DNA from: Streptomyces sp. NBC_00704 | GTDB lineage: Bacteria; Actinomycetota; Actinomycetes; Streptomycetales; Streptomycetaceae | Direction: 5' to 3' | Length of the DNA: 64,000 nt | Assembly: GCF_036226605.1 (NCBI RefSeq) | Contig: NZ_CP109000.1 | Span: 4,088,501 to 4,152,500 of the forward strand | In this document: in pieces, positions 17,408-26,084 of the stretch | How positions within the stretch are numbered: the first letter of the stretch is position 1 | Layout of the letters: each line of letters opens with the position of its first letter | The notes under the pieces: generated by a model | The model's input: only the letters and a program-made list of their open reading frames with translations | Database searches by the model: none | What the model was told of the DNA's origin: nothing | Program-made: the position numbers and the translations under genes

Positions 17408-18508
17408 TCAGCCCTCCGTGTCCTCGCTGTCGCCGTCGCCCAAGCCCTTCGGCAGGACCGGGCCCTCACCGGGAGCAAGGGTGCCGAGGATGCGCTCAAG
17501 ATCCTCCATCGAGGCGAACTCGACGGTGATCTTGCCCTTCTTCTGGCCGAGGTCGACCTTCACCCGCGTTTCGAAGCGATCCGAAAGCCGGGTCGCGAGC
17601 TCGGTCAACGCCGGGGAGACCCGACCGCCGGCCCGCGGCCCCTTGGCCCGCTGGGCCGCCTGCGGACGTGACCCCATGAGGGTCACGATCTCCTCGACGG
17701 CCCGCACCGACAGTCCCTCGGCCACGATGCGATGGGCCAGCCGATCCTGCTCCTCCGAGTCGTCGACCGAGAGCAGCGCCCGCGCGTGACCGGCGGAGAG
17801 CACACCCGCAGCGACCCGGCGCTGGACCGCCGGAGAGAGCCTCAGCAGACGCAGTGTGTTGGAGACCTGCGGGCGGGACCGACCGATGCGGTCCGCCAAC
17901 TGGTCATGGGTGCAGTTGAAGTCCTTCAGCAACTGGTCGTAGGCGGCAGCCTCTTCCAACGGATTGAGCTGAGCCCGGTGGAGGTTCTCCAGAAGAGCGT
18001 CCAGGAGGAGCTTCTCGTCGTCCGTGGCCCGTACGATCGCCGGGATCGCTTCCAGTCCCGCCATGCGGCAGGCCCGCCAACGCCGCTCACCCATGATCAG
18101 CTCATAGCGTGCGGTGTCGACCTGGCGCACGACGACCGGCTGCAGCAGACCGACCTCCTTGATGGAGGTGATCAGCTCGTGCAAGGCGTCGTCGTCGAAG
18201 ACCTCACGCGGCTGGCGCGGGTTCGGCGTGATCTGGTCGAGGGGAATCTCCGCGAAGTGGGCGCCGATGGGCGGTGCCGGCATCTCCAGGAGATCGCCCG
18301 CAGGAATCTCCTCTGTTTCACGTGAAACAGGCGGGAGCGTGGCCACCTTGGCGGCTGCCACCCCCCTCTCCGCCGTCAGGACCGGAACAGCGGCGGGTGA
18401 CGAGGAGCCCCCGCCTCCCACCGCGGCCTGCGCCGGCGTCTTCTCCGTGGGGGCAGCAGGGATCAATGCCCCCAGGCCACGGCCCAACCCCCTCCGTCGC
18501 TCACTCAC
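17408..18508 (-). CDS. parB: Chromosome partitioning protein ParB
   Basis: A 366-residue CTP-dependent DNA clamp that loads at parS and organises the origin domains, which matters most when Streptomyces aerial hyphae divide into spores. A disordered N-terminus (1 to about 80) begins with the ParA-activating RRRGLGRGLGALI. The CTPase/loading box is G140-ERRWRA-146. The helix-turn-helix that reads parS and a C-terminal dimer domain follow. A parS site lies within its own codons 61-65 (VSRET). Its ATG overlaps the parA stop by 4 bp. Confidence 0.97.
   Translation of the reverse strand: MSERRRGLGRGLGALIPAAPTEKTPAQAAVGGGGSSSPAAVPVLTAERGVAAAKVATLPPVSRETEEIPAGDLLEMPAPPIGAHFAEIPLDQITPNPRQPREVFDDDALHELITSIKEVGLLQPVVVRQVDTARYELIMGERRWRACRMAGLEAIPAIVRATDDEKLLLDALLENLHRAQLNPLEEAAAYDQLLKDFNCTHDQLADRIGRSRPQVSNTLRLLRLSPAVQRRVAAGVLSAGHARALLSVDDSEEQDRLAHRIVAEGLSVRAVEEIVTLMGSRPQAAQRAKGPRAGGRVSPALTELATRLSDRFETRVKVDLGQKKGKITVEFASMEDLERILGTLAPGEGPVLPKGLGDGDSEDTEG
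18315..18328. promoter_or_regulatory. parS: parS site 5, inside parB
   Basis: A perfect GTTTCACGTGAAAC, read on the minus strand as VSRET in the disordered N-terminus of ParB. Confidence 0.95.
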
Positions 18509-19581
18509 TGGATCCCCTCCACCATGTTCGGGTTGTTCTGGGCGCCGACATGGGCGTGCGTCGCGTCGTAACTGACGTCGACGCCCTTCAGCGCGAGTTC
18601 TCGTGCAGCCTCAAGGTAGGACAGGGCGCCGCTCGATCCCGGATCGTAGGTCAGCACCGTCTGCCCGTAGCTCGGCGCCTCGGAGATACGCACGGAGCGG
18701 GGAATGCTCGTTCGCAGCACCTCTTCGCCGAAGTGGGTGCGCACCTCCTCCGCGACCTGCGACGCGAGCCGTGTCCGGCCGTCGTACATGGTGAGCAGGA
18801 TGGTCGACACATGCAGCTCGGGGTTGAGGTGCCCCCGTACCAGGTCGACGTTACGCAGCAGCTGTCCCAGTCCTTCGAGCGCGTAGTACTCGCACTGGAT
18901 CGGGATCAGGACCTCGGCGCCGGCCACCAGAGCGTTGACCGTCAGCAGGCCCAGCGACGGCGGACAGTCGATGAGGATGTAGTCCAGCGGCTGTTCGTAT
19001 GCCTGGATCGCTCTCTGCAAGCGGCTCTCACGCGCCACCAGGGAGACCAGTTCGATCTCGGCACCCGCGAGGTCGATGGTGGCGGGAGCGCAGAAGAGGC
19101 CTTCCACGTCCGGCACGGGCTGTACGACTTCAGCGAGGGGGCGGCTGTCGACGAGCACGTCGTAGATGGACGGCACCTCGGCGTGGTGGTCGATTCCCAG
19201 AGCCGTGGACGCGTTGCCCTGAGGGTCGAGGTCGACCACCAGGACACGTCCGCCGTGCAGGGCAAGGGACGCGGCGAGGTTGACCGTCGTCGTCGTCTTG
19301 CCCACCCCACCCTTCTGGTTGGCGACCACGATCACACGGGTGTGCTCAGGACGTGGCAGGCCCTCGCCGGCTCGACCCAGAGCCTCTACCGCGAGTTGGG
19401 CAGCACGACCGATCGGGGTGTCGTCCATCGGAGGCGGTGTTTCACGTGAAACATCCTCCCCAAACGACGACTCGGTACGGGGACCGGGGACCGGATCGGT
19501 CATCGGTCCCGCGATGTTGGCGTCGGACCGCAAGGATTCACTCTCCTCGACTTCAGGCTCGCAATGAACAGAGCCTCCCAT
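18505..19581 (-). CDS. parA: Chromosome partitioning ATPase ParA
   Basis: A 358-residue deviant-Walker ATPase that positions ParB-parS complexes. The Walker A motif K90-GGVGKTTT-98 and the DCPPSLG Walker B region are clear, as are the conserved blocks VVDLDPQGN and IPIQCEYYALEGL. The first 50 or so residues are disordered and contain a parS site read as VSRET (44-48). The start is uncertain: ATG 19581 (MGGSVHC, a conserved-looking extension) is used, and ATG 19503 is an alternative. Translationally coupled to parB. Confidence 0.93.
   Translation of the reverse strand: MGGSVHCEPEVEESESLRSDANIAGPMTDPVPGPRTESSFGEDVSRETPPPMDDTPIGRAAQLAVEALGRAGEGLPRPEHTRVIVVANQKGGVGKTTTTVNLAASLALHGGRVLVVDLDPQGNASTALGIDHHAEVPSIYDVLVDSRPLAEVVQPVPDVEGLFCAPATIDLAGAEIELVSLVARESRLQRAIQAYEQPLDYILIDCPPSLGLLTVNALVAGAEVLIPIQCEYYALEGLGQLLRNVDLVRGHLNPELHVSTILLTMYDGRTRLASQVAEEVRTHFGEEVLRTSIPRSVRISEAPSYGQTVLTYDPGSSGALSYLEAARELALKGVDVSYDATHAHVGAQNNPNMVEGIQ
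19439..19452. promoter_or_regulatory. parS: parS site 6, inside parA
   Basis: A perfect GTTTCACGTGAAAC, read on the minus strand as VSRET near the ParA N-terminus. Confidence 0.95.
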
Positions 19582-19617
19582 GCCTTCGGGGTGGTGAACC
19601 AGTGAGGCCTGTCGTTC

Positions 19618-19644
19618 TGTGGAGAAATCCACCTCTGTGGACAA
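19618..19644 (-). promoter_or_regulatory. Pair of DnaA-box-like motifs upstream of parA
   Basis: TGTGGAGAA (19618-19626, one mismatch) and TGTGGACAA (19636-19644, perfect complement of TTGTCCACA) lie in the parA leader, 37-63 bp before the chosen start. Confidence 0.6.
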
Positions 19645-19739
19645 CTCCCGTCCCTCATCGAGTGAACCGAGAGGCTTGCGGTCGCGCGGTTCGGCAGCAG
19701 CGCGGCCGCGACTGATGATGCCGTGGAGCAAGGAGCGAC

Positions 19740-19753
19740 GTTTCACGTGAAAC
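19740..19753. promoter_or_regulatory. parS: parS site 7, upstream of parA
   Basis: A perfect GTTTCACGTGAAAC in the parAB leader, about 160 bp before parA. ParB binding here could also affect parAB expression. Confidence 0.95.
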
Positions 19754-19759
19754 ACGATG

Positions 19760-20036
19760 CCTGGCGGCCAGGTCGCCGTCTGCGCGACACCCCGGTATGT
19801 GCACGTTTGGCTTCTTGAGCCGGATATGCCCTCCGCCAGCCACACCCCGCCAGGGCGCACCCTGCCACCCGGCCCTGAGCACCGAGCACCGAGCACCCGG
19901 AACCGTCAGCAGCCGAGGGTTCGGCAGGGCTCGGGCGCGCAGTCCACCAGCCATGCCCGGCCAGGCAGCGCCCTGCCACCCGACCCCTGGCCGGGCCGCA
20001 CCCGGCCACCCGGCCCCGGTCTGGCTCCCCCCGCCG
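19760..20036. repeat. GC-rich repeated intergenic stretch between parA and rsmG
   Basis: No gene is supported between the parA start and the rsmG stop. Beyond the parS and DnaA boxes the sequence is a set of short imperfect repeats: three tandem GAGCACC units at 19877-19897 and several copies of a CCCTGCCACCCGG-like unit (near 19860, 19970 and 20000). Frames across it give only Gly/Trp/Ala-rich low-complexity peptides. Confidence 0.6.
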
Positions 20037-20753
20037 TCAGCGACGTCGTCTGGTGCGGCCTGTTCGTGCCGCCTTGGCACGCTTGGCCGCGAACCGCACG
20101 CCGCCCGGGCTCTCCCCGACCTCGACCCGCACCACCGTGGAGAGGGGATCGACGACGCCCTCCCCGACCTGGAGGATCGAGGTGCCCACGGCACCGAGCT
20201 TGCTCAGCGCCGTCGCGGCGCTCTTCAGCTCCTCCTCGGCGGTGTCGCCCTTGAGGGCGAGCATCTCGCCGTAGGGTCGCAGCAGCGGGATGCCCCACGT
20301 GGCCAGACGGTCCAGCGGCGCCACGGCACGGGCGGTCACCACGTGGACCGGCGGGATCTTGCCCATGACCTCCTCCGCACGGCCGCGCGCGACGGTCACA
20401 TGGTCCAGGCCGAGGAGTTCGACGACCTCGGTGAGGAAGTTGGTACGCCGCAGCAGTGGCTCCAGCAGGGTGATCTTCAGGTCCTCCCGCACGAGCGCCA
20501 GGGGAATGCCGGGCAGCCCCGCACCCGAACCGACGTCGCACACGGTCACCCCCTCGGGCACGACCTCGGAGAGCACCGCGCAGTTCAGAATGTGCCTCTC
20601 CCACAGGCGCGGCACCTCACGCGGACCGATGAGCCCACGCTGCACGCCTGCCTCGGCCAGCAGCTCGGCATACCGGACCGCATCGCCGTAGCGATCGCCG
20701 AACACCTCGCGGGCCACTTCGGGCGCGGGGGGGAGCTCCGCTGCCTCCGTCAC
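20037..20753 (-). CDS. rsmG: 16S rRNA (guanine527-N7)-methyltransferase RsmG
   Basis: A 238-residue SAM-dependent methyltransferase (GidB) that modifies G527 of 16S rRNA; loss of this enzyme is known to give low-level streptomycin resistance in Streptomyces. The SAM site VCDVGSGAGLPGIPLAL begins near residue 71, and RAVAPLDRLATW lies in the catalytic half. It has a basic C-terminal tail. It starts at a GTG. The position between jag and parA is the standard actinobacterial order, but a terminator separates it from jag. Confidence 0.96.
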   Translation of the reverse strand: MTEAAELPPAPEVAREVFGDRYGDAVRYAELLAEAGVQRGLIGPREVPRLWERHILNCAVLSEVVPEGVTVCDVGSGAGLPGIPLALVREDLKITLLEPLLRRTNFLTEVVELLGLDHVTVARGRAEEVMGKIPPVHVVTARAVAPLDRLATWGIPLLRPYGEMLALKGDTAEEELKSAATALSKLGAVGTSILQVGEGVVDPLSTVVRVEVGESPGGVRFAAKRAKAARTGRTRRRR

Positions 20754-20825
20754 GGGGACCGTCCTTCCGTACCGCCTCGGCGCCGCTTCGGGCGCCGACC
20801 ACCAGAACTACCGGGCTGACAAAGA

Positions 20826-20856
20826 CCGGCCCCGTCTGCGCGACAGACGGGGCCGG
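20826..20856 (-). terminator. Terminator or attenuator after jag
   Basis: A perfect 13-bp stem (CCGGCCCCGTCTG arm) with a 5-nt loop. On the minus strand it is followed by TCTTTGT, a T-rich tail. It lies between the jag stop and the rsmG start. Confidence 0.8.
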
Positions 20857-20875
20857 GGAACGCGTGGATACCGAA

Positions 20876-21388
20876 TCAGTCGGGCAGCACGACGACGAAG
20901 CGCTGCGGCTCCTCGCCCTCGGACTCGCTGCGCAGGCCGGCCGCCTTGACCGCGTCGTGGACGACCTTGCGCTCGAAGGGCGTCATCGGCTTCAGCCGCA
21001 CCGGCTCACCGCTGTTCTTCGCGTCGGCCGCGGCCTTCGCGCCCAGCTCGGAGAGCTCGGAACGCTTGCCCGCACGGTAGCCCGCGATGTCCAGCATCAG
21101 CCGACTGCGGTCACCGGTCTCCCGGTGCACGGCCAGGCGCGTCAGCTCCTGCAACGCCTCCAGCACCTCACCGTCCCGGCCGACCAGCTTCTGCAGGTCA
21201 CGGGTGCCCGCGTCGCTGATGATCGACACAGCGGCGCGATCGGCCTCGACGTCCATGTCGATGTCACCGTCGAGGTCGGCGATGTCCAGCAGACCTTCGA
21301 GGTAGTCCGCCGCGATCTCGCCCTCCTGCTCGAGGCGGGTCAGGGTGTCTGCACCCTCGGCGGCGGAGGAGGTGGTGCCTTCCGTCAC
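20876..21388 (-). CDS. jag: Jag/KhpB-family RNA-binding protein
   Basis: A 170-residue protein. An acidic N-terminus is followed by a KH domain with the GRDGEVLEALQELTRLAV motif and a C-terminal R3H domain (MTPFERKVVHDAVKAAG). Members bind RNA and are linked to cell elongation in Gram-positive bacteria; in S. coelicolor only the synteny is known to me. It is 29 bp downstream of yidC and belongs to the rpmH-rnpA-yidD-yidC-jag chain. It starts at a GTG. Confidence 0.92.
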   Translation of the reverse strand: MTEGTTSSAAEGADTLTRLEQEGEIAADYLEGLLDIADLDGDIDMDVEADRAAVSIISDAGTRDLQKLVGRDGEVLEALQELTRLAVHRETGDRSRLMLDIAGYRAGKRSELSELGAKAAADAKNSGEPVRLKPMTPFERKVVHDAVKAAGLRSESEGEEPQRFVVVLPD

Positions 21389-21417
21389 GGGATGGGCTCC
21401 TTCTACTTCTTGGACGG

Positions 21418-22701
21418 CTACTTCTTGGACGGGGACTTGGGACGCTGCGGACCGCCCTTGCGCTGCCCGGACTGGGCCTTGCTGCGACCCGCGGAACCGG
21501 GCTTGGCGGCAGGCTTGGCCCCGGCGGCGCCGGCGGTTCCGGAGGGCTTGTCGTCCTCCGGCTCCTCGGACTTGACCAGCGAGGTGGTCTCACCGGCCGC
21601 CTTCGGCGTCGCCGACTGGCGCCGGGACTTCGACTGCCGCTTCGGCTGCTGGCGCTTCGCGGCGGCCCCGCCCGTAGGCGTGCCGTCCTCGGTCTGACCG
21701 ACGGCCTGGGCCTCGCCCTTGGTCACGACGCCATCGGCCTGGGCCACGAAACCGGCCTTCGACAGGGCGTTGATGAACTTGCGCTCGGCCTCGTTGCGGT
21801 CCCGGCCCTTGGCGACGATGGCCTTGACGATGGCCTTCTCGCTGCGCCGGCGCGTCCCGCCGTGGTGCGTGACGTTCTTGTGCAGACGCTCCAGGTAGGC
21901 GGCCTGGGCCTTGGAACCCGGCGTCGGGTTGTTGCGGATCACGTACATCTGCTGGCCCATGGTCCACACGTTGGTGGTGAGCCAGTAGACGAGGACACCC
22001 ACGGGGAAGTTGATGCCGAAGACCGCGAACATGACCGGGAAGACGTACATCAGCATCTTCTGCTGCTGCATGAACGGCGTCTTGACGGAGGTGTCGACGT
22101 TCTTCGTCATCAGCTGGCGCTGCGTGAAGAACTGCGAGGCCGACATCAGGACGATCATGATCGCGGTGACCACGCGGACGTCCGTCAGCGAGGCGCCGAG
22201 CGCCTCCACCTTCGCCGAGCCGTCGGTGAACTTCGCCGCCAGCGGAGCGCCGAAGATGTGCGCCTTGCGCGCGCTCTCCAGCAGCTGCTCGTTGATGACG
22301 CCGATCTTGTCGCCCGTCGCGATGCCGTTGAGCACGTGATACAGGGCGAAGAAGAACGGGGACTGCGCCAGGATGGGAAGGCACGAGGAGAGCGGGTTGG
22401 TGCCCGTCTCCTTGTACAGCTTCATCATCTCTTCGGACTGACGCTGTTTGTCGTTCTTGTAGCGCTCCTGGATCTTCTTCATCTCGGGCTGCAGTGTCTG
22501 CATGGCCCGGGTCGACTTGATCTGCTTCACGAAGAGCGGGATCAGGCAGATACGGATCAGGATCACCAGGGACACGATCGACAGGCCCCAGGCCCACCCG
22601 GTGTCAGGGCCGAAGATCGACCCGTACACCTTGTGGAACTGGACGATGACCCAGGAGACAGGTGTCGTGATGAAGCTGAAGAGGCTGGCAATCGTGTCCA
22701 C
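21418..22701 (-). CDS. yidC: Membrane protein insertase YidC
   Basis: A 427-residue polytopic protein that inserts and folds membrane proteins with or without Sec. The transmembrane core (residues about 10-260) contains the conserved LIPLFVKQIKSTRAMQTLQP loop and SSCLPILAQSPFFFALYHV. The C-terminal 160 residues are basic and disordered (RRRSEKAIVKAIVAKGRDR, then Lys/Arg/Gln-rich), likely contacting the ribosome. It starts at a GTG 3 bp after the yidD stop. Confidence 0.95.
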   Translation of the reverse strand: MDTIASLFSFITTPVSWVIVQFHKVYGSIFGPDTGWAWGLSIVSLVILIRICLIPLFVKQIKSTRAMQTLQPEMKKIQERYKNDKQRQSEEMMKLYKETGTNPLSSCLPILAQSPFFFALYHVLNGIATGDKIGVINEQLLESARKAHIFGAPLAAKFTDGSAKVEALGASLTDVRVVTAIMIVLMSASQFFTQRQLMTKNVDTSVKTPFMQQQKMLMYVFPVMFAVFGINFPVGVLVYWLTTNVWTMGQQMYVIRNNPTPGSKAQAAYLERLHKNVTHHGGTRRRSEKAIVKAIVAKGRDRNEAERKFINALSKAGFVAQADGVVTKGEAQAVGQTEDGTPTGGAAAKRQQPKRQSKSRRQSATPKAAGETTSLVKSEEPEDDKPSGTAGAAGAKPAAKPGSAGRSKAQSGQRKGGPQRPKSPSKK

Positions 22702-22704
22702 TAA

Positions 22705-23058
22705 TCATGCTCCTTGGGCATGGGACGGTGTCTCTGCGGCCGGGCTCGAAGAGAGGTTCTCGTCGGTGGCCGTTTCGGCGGCGGAGGTCCCGCCCTTGCG
22801 TGCACGCCAGGCGTCACGCAGCATTTCGTGCCACCGCGGGCGCTTGCGCGGCGGGACATGGTCCACGCCACCCAGCGACCACGGATTGCACCGCAGGACG
22901 CGCCAGGCGGTGAGTGCCGTTCCCTTGATCGCGCCGTGCCGGTCGATGGCCGTGTAGCCGTAGTGAGAGCACGACGGGTAGTACTTGCACACCGGCCCGA
23001 GCAGCGGACTGATCGTCCACTGGTAGAGCTTGATGAGAGCCAGCAGCGGGTACTTCAT
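22705..23058 (-). CDS. yidD: Membrane protein insertion efficiency factor YidD
   Basis: A 117-residue protein of the UPF0161 family that helps YidC-dependent insertion. It shows the family hallmark YYPSCSHYGYTAIDRHG and ALTAWRVLRCNPWS with conserved Cys residues, preceded by an amphipathic/hydrophobic N-terminus. The C-terminal tail is variable. The ATG overlaps the rnpA stop (ATGA). Confidence 0.94.
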   Translation of the reverse strand: MKYPLLALIKLYQWTISPLLGPVCKYYPSCSHYGYTAIDRHGAIKGTALTAWRVLRCNPWSLGGVDHVPPRKRPRWHEMLRDAWRARKGGTSAAETATDENLSSSPAAETPSHAQGA

Positions 23059-23426
23059 CGCGCGCCCCCTCCCAGTAGCCGTTGAAGGGCGGCGTCCAGG
23101 TCTTGGGCCAGCTGTGCGTGGTCGGCGTCGCCCGCCCCGGGCAGCGCCCGTACGACTACCAGGCTACCGGGGGGCAACAGCGTGACCCGGTCGCGCATCA
23201 GGTGACGCAGTCTGCGCTTCACCTTGTTGCGCACGACGGCGCCGCCCACGGCCTTGCTGACGACGAAACCCGCACGCGTCGGGGGAGCGCTCTCCCCAGG
23301 CGCGTGCGGGTCCGTGGCACCGCTTCGAAGGTGGACGACGAGAGTCGGGCGTCCGGCCCGACGGCCCCGTCGTACCGCGGTCGCGAAGTCCTCGCGCCGC
23401 CTCAGCCGATGCTCGGTAGGCAGCAC
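23055..23426 (-). CDS. rnpA: Ribonuclease P protein component
   Basis: A 123-residue basic protein that forms RNase P with the catalytic RNA and matures tRNA 5' ends. The N-terminal block RLRRREDFATAVRRGRRAGR and the central RNR-like motif KVKRRLRHLMRD are typical. It starts at a GTG. It lies 21 bp after rpmH, the near-universal rpmH-rnpA pairing. Confidence 0.94.
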   Translation of the reverse strand: MLPTEHRLRRREDFATAVRRGRRAGRPTLVVHLRSGATDPHAPGESAPPTRAGFVVSKAVGGAVVRNKVKRRLRHLMRDRVTLLPPGSLVVVRALPGAGDADHAQLAQDLDAALQRLLGGGAR

Positions 23427-23447
23427 GACGTCATGACCTGATCAGGC

Positions 23448-23585
23448 TCAGGCGGACAGGTTGGCGCGACCCTTGCTGCGGCGGTTCGCGAGAATCGCGC
23501 GGCCGGCACGGGTGCGCATCCGCAGGCGGAAGCCGTGGGTCTTGGCGCGACGACGGTTGTTCGGCTGGAAGGTGCGCTTGCTCAC
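23448..23585 (-). CDS. rpmH: 50S ribosomal protein L34
   Basis: A 45-residue, very basic ribosomal protein starting at a GTG (23585). It begins SKRTFQPNNRRRAKTHGFRL and ends in KGRANLSA, the classic L34 sequence. It is the first gene of the leftward rpmH-rnpA-yidD-yidC-jag cluster and is divergent from dnaA. Confidence 0.97.
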   Translation of the reverse strand: MSKRTFQPNNRRRAKTHGFRLRMRTRAGRAILANRRSKGRANLSA

Positions 23586-23962
23586 TCGGGGGCTCCAGAA
23601 ATCAATCGGTGGTGGCGGGGTGCCGTCCTGGCTGTCACCGTGCGCCCACGAGGTAGCTCGCGGTCAACGCCCGAGTGCACCGCTTCCCGATCACCTGACG
23701 TGATCTGTGCCCATCGGAGGCAGGCGGCAGCAGCCATCGACAACTCGACCTGGTTACGGTACGCGCGGCTGCGCCATCCGGTCAAACCGGCGGTCGCGGG
23801 GAGACACTGTCCACAGGCTGGGGACAACAACTTGAACCGTACCCGCCGCCCTGACTACCGTGGCCGGACTCCGATTCGTTCCTTTGTCCCTGCCCCCGCC
23901 CGATATGAATCCCCACCGTCCCACCACCACACGAACGTGGGACCCACGAGAGAGCGTGCCCT
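23586..23962. promoter_or_regulatory. Divergent rpmH/dnaA promoter region with two DnaA boxes
   Basis: 377 bp without a gene. CTGTCCACA (23807-23815) and TGGGGACAA (23819-23827, opposite strand), each one mismatch from TTGTCCACA, lie about 140-155 bp before dnaA. Control of dnaA by its own protein through such boxes is known in Streptomyces. I did not find a convincing -10/-35 pair by eye. Confidence 0.65.
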
Positions 23963-25939
23963 GTGGCTGACGTGCCTGCCGATCTTGCCGCAGTGTGGCC
24001 ACGAGTACTGGAACAGTTCCTCGGTGAGGGCCGTGGCCAGGGCGTCGAGGTGAAGGACGGACACTGGATCCGGCGCTGCCAGCCGCTCGCGCTGGTGGCG
24101 GACACGGCCCTGCTGGCCGTCCCCAACGAATTCGCGAAGAACGTCCTCGAAGGACGCCTCGCCCCGATCATCAGCGAGACGCTGAGCCGCGAGTGCGGCC
24201 GCCCGATCCGCATCGCGATCACCGTCGACGACTCGGCGGGCGAACCCCCGGCACCGCCGTCCAACTCCGCCCAGCAGCAGCCGCGCTACGAGGAGCCCGA
24301 GCTCCCCGCCGGCCCCTACGAGGCACAGGACGGCGGCCGGTACGAGGGACAGGACGGCCGGTACGAGAACCAGTACGAGGGCTACGGCCGGCACCGCGCC
24401 GACCAGCTGCCCCCCACGCCGGGCGACCAGCTCCCCGGCTCACGCGCCGACCAGCTGCCCACCGCGCGCCCCGCCTACCCCTCCGAGTACCAGCGCCCGG
24501 AACCCGGCGCCTGGCCGCGCCCCCAGCAGGACGAGTACAGCTGGCAGCAGCAGCGGCTCGGCTTCCCCGAGCGCGACCCCTACGCGTCGCCGTCGTCGCA
24601 GGACTCCTACGGCGGCCCCGCCGCCCAGGACCCGTACGCCTCCTCCCGCCCGCAGGACTACCGCCCGCAGTCCGCGGAACGGCCGCCCTACGACACCTCG
24701 CCCTACGAGCAGAAGCGCCCCGAGTACGACAAGCCCCGCTCCGACTACGACCAGCGCGACGCCGGCCGCCGGGAGCTGTCCGACCCGTCGTCGCAGGGAC
24801 CCGGCCACCACCACCGCGGCGGACCCGGCGGACCGGGACAGGGCGGCATGGGCGCGCCCGGGCCGTCGGCCGCGCAGTCCTCGCCGACACCCGGACCGGG
24901 CGAGCCGACCGCACGCCTGAACCCCAAGTACCTCTTCGACACGTTCGTCATCGGCGCCTCCAACCGCTTCGCGCACGCGGCCGCCGTGGCCGTCGCCGAA
25001 GCACCCGCGAAGGCCTACAACCCCCTGTTCATCTACGGGGAGTCAGGCCTCGGCAAGACACACCTGCTGCACGCCATCGGGCACTACGCGCGAAGCCTCT
25101 ACCCCGGCACGCGCGTGCGGTACGTCAGCTCGGAGGAGTTCACCAACGAGTTCATCAACTCCATCCGCGACGGCAAGGGCGACAGCTTCCGCAAGCGGTA
25201 CCGCGAGATGGACATCCTGCTCGTCGACGACATCCAGTTCCTCGCGGACAAGGAGTCGACGCAGGAGGAGTTCTTCCACACCTTCAACACCCTCCACAAC
25301 GCCAACAAGCAGATCGTGCTGTCCAGCGACCGGCCGCCGAAGCAGCTGGTCACGCTGGAGGACCGGCTGCGGAACCGTTTCGAGTGGGGTCTGATCACCG
25401 ACGTCCAGCCGCCGGAACTGGAGACGCGGATCGCGATCCTGCGCAAGAAGGCGGTGCAGGAACAGCTCAACGCCCCGCCGGAGGTGCTGGAGTTCATCGC
25501 CTCACGGATCTCGCGCAACATCCGCGAACTGGAGGGCGCCCTGATCCGGGTGACGGCGTTCGCCTCGCTGAACCGGCAGCCCGTGGACCTGGGCCTGACG
25601 GAGATCGTCCTGAAGGACCTGATCCCCGGCGGCGACGACTCCACCCCGGAGATCACCTCGACGGCCATCATGAGCGCGACCGCCGACTACTTCGGGCTCA
25701 CCATCGAGGACCTGTGCGGCAGCTCGCGCGGCCGCCAGCTCGTCACGGCCCGGCAGATCGCCATGTACCTGTGCCGCGAGCTGACCGACCTGTCGCTGCC
25801 GAAGATCGGCGCGCTGTTCGGCGGCCGCGACCACACCACGGTCATGCACGCGGACCGCAAGATCCGCAATCTGATGGCCGAGCGGCGCTCCATCTACAAC
25901 CAGGTCACCGAGCTGACCAACCGCATCAAGAACGGCTGA
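23963..25939 (+). CDS. dnaA: Chromosomal replication initiator DnaA
   Basis: A 658-residue AAA+ initiator. Domain I covers about residues 1-90. A very long domain II (about 90-315) is rich in Pro, Gln, Tyr, Arg and Asp with repeated YEGQDGRYENQ-like units. The AAA+ core has the Walker A motif GESGLGKTHLL and the Walker B region ILLVDDIQFL, and domain IV carries the DnaA signature GGRDHTTVMHADRKI. It is longer than most bacterial DnaA because of domain II, a known Streptomyces trait. The start is a GTG. A strong terminator follows at 26044 and oriC lies downstream. Confidence 0.98.
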   Translation: MADVPADLAAVWPRVLEQFLGEGRGQGVEVKDGHWIRRCQPLALVADTALLAVPNEFAKNVLEGRLAPIISETLSRECGRPIRIAITVDDSAGEPPAPPSNSAQQQPRYEEPELPAGPYEAQDGGRYEGQDGRYENQYEGYGRHRADQLPPTPGDQLPGSRADQLPTARPAYPSEYQRPEPGAWPRPQQDEYSWQQQRLGFPERDPYASPSSQDSYGGPAAQDPYASSRPQDYRPQSAERPPYDTSPYEQKRPEYDKPRSDYDQRDAGRRELSDPSSQGPGHHHRGGPGGPGQGGMGAPGPSAAQSSPTPGPGEPTARLNPKYLFDTFVIGASNRFAHAAAVAVAEAPAKAYNPLFIYGESGLGKTHLLHAIGHYARSLYPGTRVRYVSSEEFTNEFINSIRDGKGDSFRKRYREMDILLVDDIQFLADKESTQEEFFHTFNTLHNANKQIVLSSDRPPKQLVTLEDRLRNRFEWGLITDVQPPELETRIAILRKKAVQEQLNAPPEVLEFIASRISRNIRELEGALIRVTAFASLNRQPVDLGLTEIVLKDLIPGGDDSTPEITSTAIMSATADYFGLTIEDLCGSSRGRQLVTARQIAMYLCRELTDLSLPKIGALFGGRDHTTVMHADRKIRNLMAERRSIYNQVTELTNRIKNG

Positions 25940-26043
25940 CGGCGCACCGCGGAGCGCGGCGGCCCGGCCCGGCCGGGGCACCGGCTCACCGCCGCGCGCA
26001 TCGTGCCTCTGCTGCACGCGGGCCACGCGCGTCCTGGACGTCC

Positions 26044-26084
26044 GCGAAGGGCGTCCCCGGAACTCCTCCGGGGACGCCCTTCGC
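26044..26084 (+). terminator. Terminator of dnaA
   Basis: A perfect 17-bp stem with arm GCGAAGGGCGTCCCCGG (26044-26060) and a 7-nt loop, 104 bp after the dnaA stop. It separates dnaA transcription from oriC. Confidence 0.85.
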
